Positions 1 through 4,941 of a DNA stretch of 5,300 bases are shown here, piece by piece (position 1 is the stretch's first letter; each line of letters starts with the position of its first letter). The stretch lies in contig JAISBX010000035.1 of assembly GCA_031265965.1 (NCBI GenBank), positions 1 through 5,300 on the forward strand. Reading direction: 5' to 3'. A program made the translations under genes and the position numbers. This DNA is from Oscillospiraceae bacterium (lineage in GTDB: Bacteria; Bacillota_A; Clostridia; Oscillospirales; Oscillospiraceae). Below the pieces are notes generated by a model. That model saw only the letters and a program-made list of their open reading frames with translations. It ran no database searches and was not told the DNA's origin.

Positions 1-443
1 ATTTTCTGTACGTATGTGACGGAGGGTATGCCGAGACGCTGCGCCGTCTGCGGGCCCACTTGGGCGGTGTCGCCGTCTATCGCCTGACGGCCGGCTAAAA
101 TTATGTCGTAGCCGCCGATCTTGCGTATGCCGGCCGCTATAGTCGTGGAGGTGGCGCACGTGTCGGCGCCGCCGAACGCGCGGCTGGAGAGCAGATACGC
201 GTCGTCCGCGCCGAGCGCCAGGCACTCCCTGAGCATGTAGCTCGCCTGCGGCGGGCCCATTGACACGACGGACACCGTCGTCCCGGGATATTTCTCCTTC
301 AGCGCCAGCGCCTCCTCGAGCGCGTTTGCGTCGTCGGGGTTGAGTATGGAGGGGACGCCCTCACGGATCAGCGTGCCTTTGACGGGGTCTATCTTGACCT
401 CGTTTGTGTCCGGCACCTGCTTTGCGCACACTATTATCTTCAT
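1..443 (-). CDS. etfB: Electron transfer flavoprotein beta subunit, 5' part (partial, runs off left edge)
   Basis: The beta subunit of the electron transfer flavoprotein carries electrons between acyl-CoA dehydrogenases and other redox carriers in the cytoplasm. The first 147 codons are visible; the family is about 260 residues, so roughly half is missing to the left. It begins MKIIVCAKQVPDT, the usual EtfB N-terminus (KQVPDT at 8-13), followed by a KIDP motif (17-20), NPDD (35-38), SMGPP (61-65), FGGADT (90-95) and GRQAIDGDTAQVGP (118-131). The last is the nucleotide/FAD-binding loop; as I remember it, this exact form is typical of EtfBs from anaerobes that bifurcate electrons, whereas mitochondrial-type proteins have GKQAID followed by different residues. 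The start is supported by an AAGGAG at 455-460 (minus strand), 11 bases upstream. It lies 26 bases downstream of the acyl-CoA dehydrogenase on the same strand, so co-transcription is very likely; etfA would be expected next, outside the window. Family call secure; bifurcation is inference. Confidence 0.96.
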   Translation of the reverse strand, partial: MKIIVCAKQVPDTNEVKIDPVKGTLIREGVPSILNPDDANALEEALALKEKYPGTTVSVVSMGPPQASYMLRECLALGADDAYLLSSRAFGGADTCATSTTIAAGIRKIGGYDIILAGRQAIDGDTAQVGPQTAQRLGIPSVTYVQK

Positions 444-454
444 GTTTTCGTTAA

Positions 455-462
455 CTCCTTTC
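455..462 (-). promoter_or_regulatory. Ribosome binding site of etfB
   Basis: On the minus strand this reads GAAAGGAG, with its core 11 bases upstream of the ATG of etfB. It lies wholly inside the 26-base gap after the dehydrogenase stop codon. I see no promoter or terminator in that gap, which fits a single transcript. Confidence 0.75.
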
Positions 463-469
463 GGGCGCT

Positions 470-1615
470 CTATTTGAGAAGGTGTCCGGAGATGACCATC
501 TGCATGACCTGCGACGTACCCTCGAAAATTGTGAATACGCGGCAGTCGCGGTAGATGCGCTCCACCTTGTACTCCTTGATGTAGCCGTAGCCGCCGTGTA
601 TTTGAACGGCCTTGCCGGCTATCTCGTTGCATATCTCCGTCGCGTAGTATTTCGCCATAGCCGCCGCCGTGCCCGCCTCCGGGCTTCCGGCCTCTTTCAG
701 CTCCGCCGCGCGGTAGACGAGCTCCTTTGCCGCCTGAAGCTTTGTCGCCATGTCGGCTATCATGAAGCTGATCGCCTGAAAGTCAGCTATGCGCCTGCCG
801 AACTGCTTGCGCTCCTTGGCGTATTTTATTGCCTCGTCGAGCGCGCCCTGCGCCACGCCTATGCTCATCGCGGCCACGCCGATGCGGCCGATGTCGAGCG
901 TTTTCATCGCGTTATGGAAGCCGCGGTTCTCCTCGCCGAGCATGTCGGACTTGTGTACGCGCACGTCTTCGAGTATAATGTCAGACGTCGGGCATCCGAT
1001 GATGCCCATCTTGTGCTCCGACTTGCCGCACGACACGCCCGGCAGCTTCATGTCCACGATGAACGCCGATATCCCGCGCGAGGCTTTGACGGTGAGGTCG
1101 GTTTTCGCGTACACTATCGACCAGTCGGCGACGGGGGCCGTGGTTATGAACGTCTTGCGGCCGTTGAGCACATAGTAGTCGCCGTCCTTGACGGCGGTGG
1201 TGGCGGCGCCGCCCGCCGAGTCGGAGCCGGCGCCCGGTTCCGTCAGCGCGAACGCCATGATCTTTTCGCCGGTCGCCACCGGCTTGAGATACTTTTCAAG
1301 CTGCTCTTCGGTGCCCGCAAGCAGCAGAGGGCCGCCGCCCAGCGAGTTTGGCCCGGACACCCAGATGTCCGTCACCGCGCTCACCCTGCCAAGCTCCTCG
1401 AGCACAATGGCGTACGATAAATAGTCGGAGCCTTGTCCGCCGTATTTCACCGGCATCTTGACACCGAAAAAGCCGGCCTTTCCCATCTTGGCGAGAAGCT
1501 CCGGCGGGTATTCGCCAGTCTCCTCTATCTCGTCCAAAATGTCCTTGGTGAGCTCCTTCTCCGCGAAATCGCGTGCCAGCTTGCGTATAAGCTCGTGTTT
1601 TTCTGAGAAAATCAT
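470..1615 (-). CDS. Acyl-CoA dehydrogenase, short-chain/butyryl-CoA dehydrogenase-like
   Basis: FAD-dependent acyl-CoA dehydrogenase of 381 residues, the normal length (about 380). It interconverts an acyl-CoA and its trans-2-enoyl-CoA and exchanges electrons with the ETF encoded just downstream. Visible signatures: the substrate/FAD motif LTEPGAGSD (124-132), the middle beta-domain with NGRKTFIT (151-158) and KMGIIGCPTSD (202-212), LDIGRIGVAA (240-249), RKQFGR (269-274), AVQIHGGYGY (336-345), and the C-terminal IFEGTSQV (363-370), in which E365 is the expected catalytic base. A strong AGGAGGAA lies 7 bases upstream of the ATG. In anaerobes such a gene beside etfBA usually encodes the Bcd-EtfAB complex that reduces crotonyl-CoA. 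No crotonase, thiolase or hydroxybutyryl-CoA dehydrogenase gene is in view, so butyryl-CoA is not proven; acryloyl-, caffeyl-type or branched-chain enoyl-CoA reductases have the same architecture. I therefore give no gene symbol. Confidence 0.95.
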   Translation of the reverse strand: MIFSEKHELIRKLARDFAEKELTKDILDEIEETGEYPPELLAKMGKAGFFGVKMPVKYGGQGSDYLSYAIVLEELGRVSAVTDIWVSGPNSLGGGPLLLAGTEEQLEKYLKPVATGEKIMAFALTEPGAGSDSAGGAATTAVKDGDYYVLNGRKTFITTAPVADWSIVYAKTDLTVKASRGISAFIVDMKLPGVSCGKSEHKMGIIGCPTSDIILEDVRVHKSDMLGEENRGFHNAMKTLDIGRIGVAAMSIGVAQGALDEAIKYAKERKQFGRRIADFQAISFMIADMATKLQAAKELVYRAAELKEAGSPEAGTAAAMAKYYATEICNEIAGKAVQIHGGYGYIKEYKVERIYRDCRVFTIFEGTSQVMQMVISGHLLK

Positions 1616-1620
1616 TGCGC

Positions 1621-1628
1621 TTCCTCCT
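1621..1628 (-). promoter_or_regulatory. Ribosome binding site of the acyl-CoA dehydrogenase
   Basis: The minus strand reads AGGAGGAA, a near-perfect Shine-Dalgarno sequence with its GGAGG core 7 bases from the ATG at 1615. It fixes the start codon of the dehydrogenase. Confidence 0.85.
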
Positions 1629-1670
1629 GTTTTTTCCGGATTTCAAAAAGGCAAAACTAAAGACACTACT

Positions 1671-1676
1671 ATTATA
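1671..1676 (-). promoter_or_regulatory. -10 element of the acd-etfB operon
   Basis: The minus strand reads TATAAT, a perfect sigma-70/SigA -10 box, which would give a leader of about 50 bases before the dehydrogenase ATG. At a spacing of 16-18 bases I see only poor -35 matches (CTATAT or similar). The spacer is instead filled by the inverted repeat at 1677-1695. A perfect -10 with a weak -35 and an operator-like palindrome in the spacer suggests a regulated promoter; this is inference. Confidence 0.55.
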
Positions 1677-1695
1677 ATTGTTTTGTTAAAACAAT
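1677..1695. promoter_or_regulatory. Inverted repeat ATTGTTTT-GTT-AAAACAAT, candidate operator
   Basis: Two perfect 8-bp arms (1677-1684 and 1688-1695) flank a 3-base centre. Allowing a bulged A at 1676, the arms extend by three more pairs (TAT at 1673-1675 with ATA at 1696-1698). It directly abuts the TATAAT of the leftward operon, so a bound protein would cover the promoter. The half sites are somewhat like those of the redox regulator Rex (TTGTTAA-N4-TTAACAA), which controls bcd operons in clostridia, but the spacing is 3 rather than 4 and the inner bases differ. The neighbouring LuxR-type protein is another candidate binder. Confidence 0.5.
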
Positions 1696-1740
1696 ATAGT
1701 ATTTTCTTTGATACTTTTTCTTGAAAAAATAAACAATATA
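1689..1740. repeat. Direct repeat AAACAATATA, two copies 42 bases apart
   Basis: The 10-base word AAACAATATA occurs exactly at 1689-1698 and again at 1731-1740. The start-to-start distance of 42 bases is about four helical turns, so both copies would face the same side of the DNA. The first copy overlaps the right arm of the inverted repeat at 1677-1695. The region is very AT-rich, so chance recurrence is possible, but both copies lie in the gap between divergent genes where paired regulator sites are expected. Confidence 0.4.
1715..1728. promoter_or_regulatory. Small palindrome TTTTTC-TT-GAAAAA
   Basis: Perfect 6-bp arms with a 2-base centre. The centre is too short for a hairpin loop, so if it is functional it is more likely a protein-binding site. 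It overlaps the TTGAAA that is the best -35 candidate for the rightward regulator gene. A weaker inverted repeat, AGTAT-N8-ATACT (1698-1715), lies immediately to its left. Composition bias alone could produce both. Confidence 0.3.
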
Positions 1741-1749
1741 TGATAGATT
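1721..1749 (+). promoter_or_regulatory. Possible promoter of the LuxR-type gene
   Basis: TTGAAA (1721-1726, five of six consensus bases) and TAGATT (1744-1749, four of six) are separated by 17 bases. This would place the transcription start about 40 bases before the ATG. Other pairings are possible in this AT-rich stretch, for example a -10 like CATAAT at 1765-1770, so the call is tentative. Confidence 0.3.
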
Positions 1750-1794
1750 ATTGGTGTAGGGCTACATAATAAGTGGGAAGGAATGAGAATATAG

Positions 1795-2574
1795 ATGGGT
1801 TCGACGCTGTTTGACTACGAATGGCAATTTCTACTGCAAATGGTAACGCGCGTAAATTACTGCGAGTCGTATCACGAGACGTGCAACACGCTCCTCCAGC
1901 AGATGAAGACGCTCATACCGTATCAGACGGGGATAATTTTCAAAGCCGGGAGGGAGAACGGACAGGCTGTCCTCAATATGCCGGTATCCAACGAGCCGCT
2001 CGACGACAGCTCGGATCACGCGTTTTTTATTGAGGGCAACTACCCGCACTGGAACGAGTTCATACTGTCGCCGTACAGCATAGTGTTCCGCCAGTCGGAC
2101 ATCATCACGACCGTAAAGTGGGAGAAGACGCGCGTATACCGCGAGGTGTGGCAGCCGAAAAATATTTACTGGGGCCTGTTCGCCTCGCTCGTCCACAAGG
2201 ACGTGCCGCTGATCGTGCTCGGCATCCTGCGCGAAAAAAGCGGCGAGGATTTTTCCGCGCGCGACATATATATAATGAACGCGCTCAAGGATCCGCTGGA
2301 ACGGAAGTTCTACAGTCTCTCGGAGGATGGGCGGAAAAACGAGCTCGGAAGCTTCGCGCACTCCGAGAAATCGCTTGCCGTCGCCGCGCGATACCGTCTG
2401 ACGAAGCGGGAAATGGAGGTCCTGTCGCTCGCGTGCAGCGGAGCGGGCAACGAGGAGATGTGCAAACGCCTGTATATAACCCAGGCCACCCTCAACAAGC
2501 ACCTGTCGAACATATACACCAAGACCAACGTCCACAACAGGACGCAGTTGTTCGGGGTCGTATCGGCGGTGTGA
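1795..2574 (+). CDS. LuxR/GerE-family transcriptional regulator with an N-terminal sensor-like region
   Basis: A 259-residue protein with a C-terminal LuxR-type helix-turn-helix at about 200-257. Typical features are LTKREMEVLSLACSG (202-216, the RE-x-EVL turn), NEEMCKRLYIT (219-229) and the recognition helix TLNKHLSNIYTKTNVHNRTQL (about 232-252). Family members usually show V(K/N)-x-H at the recognition helix; here it is LNKH. The first 190 residues have no receiver aspartate pattern and no predicted membrane segment; their length and mixed alpha/beta character resemble a GAF/PAS-like ligand-binding domain, but I cannot name the ligand. There is no C-terminal extension. A GGAAGGAA (1776-1783) about 11 bases upstream supports the ATG. 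It is transcribed divergently from the acyl-CoA dehydrogenase operon across a 179-base gap rich in palindromes, so it may control that operon, itself, or both (inference). It does not look like an acyl-homoserine-lactone receptor from this sequence. Confidence 0.9.
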   Translation: MGSTLFDYEWQFLLQMVTRVNYCESYHETCNTLLQQMKTLIPYQTGIIFKAGRENGQAVLNMPVSNEPLDDSSDHAFFIEGNYPHWNEFILSPYSIVFRQSDIITTVKWEKTRVYREVWQPKNIYWGLFASLVHKDVPLIVLGILREKSGEDFSARDIYIMNALKDPLERKFYSLSEDGRKNELGSFAHSEKSLAVAARYRLTKREMEVLSLACSGAGNEEMCKRLYITQATLNKHLSNIYTKTNVHNRTQLFGVVSAV

Positions 2575-2593
2575 GGAACTTTTACCGGCCCGT

Positions 2594-2623
2594 CGTCGTC
2601 TAATAGACGGCGCGTTGGCGCCG
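2594..2623 (+). terminator. Two overlapping GC-rich inverted repeats, weak terminator candidate after the LuxR-type gene
   Basis: CGTCGTCT-AAT-AGACGGCG (2594-2612, eight pairs with one G-U) and CGGCGC-GTTG-GCGCCG (2608-2623, six perfect pairs) share bases 2608-2612, so only one hairpin can form at a time. They begin 19 bases after the regulator's stop codon. No T-run follows; the next bases are CGACTATATAATG. It is therefore not a canonical intrinsic terminator. It may slow or stop read-through, or be a fortuitous GC-rich structure. Confidence 0.3.
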
Positions 2624-2629
2624 CGACTA

Positions 2630-2635
2630 TATAAT
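2630..2635 (+). promoter_or_regulatory. -10 element of the SLH-protein gene
   Basis: Perfect TATAAT, placed so that transcription would start near 2642, just before the ribosome binding site at 2647. No convincing -35 lies 16-18 bases upstream; that space is occupied by the GC-rich inverted repeats. A start near 2642 would exclude the alternative ATG at 2638. Confidence 0.45.
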
Positions 2636-2646
2636 GAATGTACTTT

Positions 2647-2653
2647 AGGAGAG
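2647..2653 (+). promoter_or_regulatory. Ribosome binding site that sets the start of the SLH protein
   Basis: AGGAGAG with 7 bases between its AGGAG core and the ATG at 2659. The upstream in-frame ATG at 2638 has no comparable site and would add seven residues (MYFRRDY) ahead of a normal signal peptide. The start at 2659 is therefore preferred. Confidence 0.85.
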
Positions 2654-2658
2654 ACTAT

Positions 2659-4941
2659 ATGAAAAAAAGTGTTGCTGTTTTGCTTTTGACGGCGATAGCG
2701 CTGGGGCTGTGCGCGGCGGGGGCCGGAGCGGCGGCGCCTACGTTTCCGGACATCTCCGACGCGGCTGTCGCCGAGAATGTGGCGGTGCTGCAAATGCTCG
2801 GAGTAATAAACGGGGACGGAGGCATGTTCAGACCGGACAGCGCGCTGACGCGCGCGGAGTTTTGCAAGATGTCCGTCATCGTCATGGGCAGGGAGAAGGA
2901 GGAGCCGCTGTACAGGAACCGCACGATATTTCCCGACGTGCGCTCGAGCCACTGGGCGCGCGGCTACATAAATCTCGCGGTGACGGGCGATGGAAAGGTG
3001 ATAAGCGGCTTCACCGACGGCACGTTCAGGCCGGACGCGGATATAACGCTCGCGCAGGCGGCGACGCTGCTCACGCGCGTACTCGGATACACGGACGCCG
3101 ACGCCGGTATGCTGTGGCCGTCGGGCTACATGGACTTGGCGGGACGCGTCGGGCTGACGGACGGCGTAGAGCTGGCGTCCGGCGCCGCGATATCGCGCGC
3201 GCAGGCGGCCAAGCTGTTTCGCAATCTCCTGACGGCCGACACAAAGGAGGGCGCCGCGTTTATCACAACGCTGGGTACGGTCTCCGAGAACGTCATTATT
3301 ATGGACCTGGACGCGCAGACTCCGGGCGGGAAGCAGGGCGGCATAAAGACGTCTATGGGCGTGCTCCTGCCGAAGGGCGGAGACGTGCCGGGCGTGTTTT
3401 TGGGCAAGCGCGGCGCGCTCGTGACGGACTCGCTCGACCGCGTGCTGACCTTTATGCCCGCGGCCGGCGAGAGCTTGTCAGTGGGCGCGGACTCGGCGGG
3501 CGCCACGTGGATAAAGGATTCCGCCGGCAAGCGCTACGATATCCCCGCGTCCGCGACTGTGTACACGAGGGACGGAGAGACGACGTTTGACAAGATTTTT
3601 GTGGATATATCGCCCGGTACGGTCGTGACGGTGTTCTACTCGCCGGGCGGCGCCGTGGACGCTGTGTACCTGAATACCGAGCCGGCCGACAGCGCGCTGG
3701 TCGTAATGTCGGCGGACGTCACCTACAGGACGTTCACGCCGATAACGGGCGGCGGACAGGTCAAGATATACAAAAACGGCGTCGAAGCGGAGCTGGGAGA
3801 CATAGCGAAATACGACGTCGCGACGTTCGACTACGCCTCCCGCGCGCTGCGCGTATCGAATTTCAGGATAACGGGCTACTATGAGGACGCGTGGCCGAAC
3901 ACGCAGTCGCCCTCGCGCGTCACCGTCATGGGACGCGAGTTCGGCGTTCTGCCGGGCGCGGCGGTGACGCTGTCTGAGTTCAGGGTGGGGCAGACGCTCA
4001 CGCTGCTGTTTACGTCCGACGACACGGTCGCCGGCGCCGTGAAGGCGCACGAGGCTGGCAATACCGCCATAGGCATAGTAGACGGCGGCATAACGGGCTC
4101 CGAAGCCTCGGTGACGCTGCTCAACGGCATGAAGTTCAGGGGAGATCCCGGCCTCAGCGACTACTCGGCCTCGCAGTTGGCGGGCGAGCTGGTGAACGTG
4201 ACGTCGTCGGGCACGGGGAGGATAACGCTCTCCAGAGTGGCGGCGCGGCAGGGTATAACGGGCGCCGTGGACATAAAAGCGCGCAAGCTGGGAGACTATG
4301 ACATATCGCGCGCCGCCCGTATCTTAGAGCGTGTCGGCAGGGGCGCCGTGTCGCGCGTATCGCTCGACGACATGGCCGTGGATAAGGTGCCGGCGGGCAA
4401 GATAGCCTACGCCGCCCTGGACGGCAACGGGCGCGTCGATATCCTCATATTCAACGACGTGACGGGTGACAGGTACACATACGGCTTCCTGACGGAAAGA
4501 CTCGTAGAGGCGCCGTATCTGGAGGCACCGCCTTCGGGTACCCCGGCATCGTACAACAGATACGTGACCGTGACGGGTCCGGACGGGACGTCGGAGCTCG
4601 CGCTCGCCGCGGGGATCGAGTTCCGGAGCGGCGCGCTGGGCGGCGTTGTGTTTGCGCCGTCGCAGGCGGGCGGCGGGGAAATGACGGCGGAGGCGGCGGC
4701 CGCGCTCACGGAGCACCGGAACGTGCGGCGCTCCGACTTCGCCGTGCGTGACGGCAGGATGACCGTGACGCTGGGCGGCGCCATCGTGCCCGTGTGGGAC
4801 GGCGCGCTGTGCTACAACTCGGCCTCGAAGCGGTGGTTCGGGTCGCTGGCCGACGCGCGCGCGTTCTCCGACGATCTGACGGTGTACTACGACAGGACGC
4901 CCGAGACAGGAGGAAAGATCAGAGTAGTAATAGCTAACTAG
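2659..4941 (+). CDS. Secreted S-layer homology (SLH) domain protein
   Basis: A 760-residue exported protein likely anchored to the cell wall. Residues 1-26 form a Sec signal peptide: MKKS, a hydrophobic core VAVLLLTAIALGLCAAGAG, then small residues with probable cleavage near A24-A26. C18 is preceded by Leu, so a lipoprotein is unlikely. Three SLH domains follow: about 28-76 (FPDISD ... GMFRPDSALTRAEF), 89-143 (FPDVRSSHWA ... GTFRPDADITLAQAA) and 145-192 (YMDLAGRVGLTD ... ISRAQAA). SLH domains bind secondary cell-wall polymer; only the first keeps the canonical TRAE (64-67), the others reading TLAQ and SRAQ. The remaining 560 residues are beta-strand- and Gly-rich, with a degenerate unit of about 65 residues recurring about six times between 247 and 600, and no catalytic motif I recognise. 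This resembles, from memory, abundant SLH proteins of gut Oscillospiraceae. It has its own -10 and ribosome binding site. Role: surface structure, S-layer or adhesion; not determined. Confidence 0.93.
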   Translation: MKKSVAVLLLTAIALGLCAAGAGAAAPTFPDISDAAVAENVAVLQMLGVINGDGGMFRPDSALTRAEFCKMSVIVMGREKEEPLYRNRTIFPDVRSSHWARGYINLAVTGDGKVISGFTDGTFRPDADITLAQAATLLTRVLGYTDADAGMLWPSGYMDLAGRVGLTDGVELASGAAISRAQAAKLFRNLLTADTKEGAAFITTLGTVSENVIIMDLDAQTPGGKQGGIKTSMGVLLPKGGDVPGVFLGKRGALVTDSLDRVLTFMPAAGESLSVGADSAGATWIKDSAGKRYDIPASATVYTRDGETTFDKIFVDISPGTVVTVFYSPGGAVDAVYLNTEPADSALVVMSADVTYRTFTPITGGGQVKIYKNGVEAELGDIAKYDVATFDYASRALRVSNFRITGYYEDAWPNTQSPSRVTVMGREFGVLPGAAVTLSEFRVGQTLTLLFTSDDTVAGAVKAHEAGNTAIGIVDGGITGSEASVTLLNGMKFRGDPGLSDYSASQLAGELVNVTSSGTGRITLSRVAARQGITGAVDIKARKLGDYDISRAARILERVGRGAVSRVSLDDMAVDKVPAGKIAYAALDGNGRVDILIFNDVTGDRYTYGFLTERLVEAPYLEAPPSGTPASYNRYVTVTGPDGTSELALAAGIEFRSGALGGVVFAPSQAGGGEMTAEAAAALTEHRNVRRSDFAVRDGRMTVTLGGAIVPVWDGALCYNSASKRWFGSLADARAFSDDLTVYYDRTPETGGKIRVVIAN
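2740..3234 (+). other. Three SLH cell-wall-anchoring domains (protein residues about 28-192)
   Basis: The three domains lie at about 2740-2886, 2923-3087 and 3091-3234. The first two show the family's FPD(I/V) opening and the F(R)PD turn before the second helix. The third is the most divergent: it opens with YMDLA and lacks the FRPD turn. All three sit at the N-terminus directly behind the signal peptide, which leaves the C-terminal body pointing outward. Confidence 0.85.
3397..4458 (+). repeat. Degenerate protein repeat of about 65 residues in the SLH protein body
   Basis: A short beta-hairpin-like pattern, roughly hydrophobic-x-x-G-x-x-V-x-x-x-Y/D-x-x-x-x-V-x-x-V, recurs at residues 247 (GKRGALVTDSLDRVLTF), 317 (ISPGTVVTVFYSPGGAVDAV), 382 (IAKYDVATFDYASRALRVSN), 441 (FRVGQTLTLLFTSDDTVAGA), 506 (QLAGELVNVTSSGTGRITLS) and 577 (VPAGKIAYAALDGNGRVDIL). 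Spacings are 70, 65, 59, 65 and 71 residues. At least two units are preceded by a (V/I)Y-x-(R/N)-(D/N)G turn. The similarity was found by eye at the protein level; there is no DNA-level repetition. Confidence 0.5.

Noticed and set aside
482..1420. Long open frame on the plus strand across the acyl-CoA dehydrogenase
   Set aside because: Its protein is Arg/Ala/His-rich with no family signature, and it lies opposite a gene with full acyl-CoA dehydrogenase motifs; it results from GC-rich codon structure.
1677..1695. Palindrome as an intrinsic terminator
   Set aside because: It sits upstream of both divergent genes with a 3-base centre and A/T-only flanks; neither neighbouring gene ends here, so an operator is more likely.
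2638..2658. Upstream ATG giving a seven-residue longer SLH protein
   Set aside because: It lacks a ribosome binding site, lies upstream of the likely transcription start, and adds MYFRRDY before a normal signal peptide; the ATG at 2659 has AGGAGAG at ideal distance.
2706..2713. Possible lipobox around C18 of the SLH protein
   Set aside because: The residue before Cys is Leu, not Gly/Ala/Ser, and a better signal peptidase I site follows near residues 24-26.
1831..2952. 373-codon minus-strand open frame spanning the LuxR-type gene and the start of the SLH gene
   Set aside because: Arg-rich, low-complexity translation crossing two well-supported genes and their intergenic signals; no ribosome binding site considered convincing.
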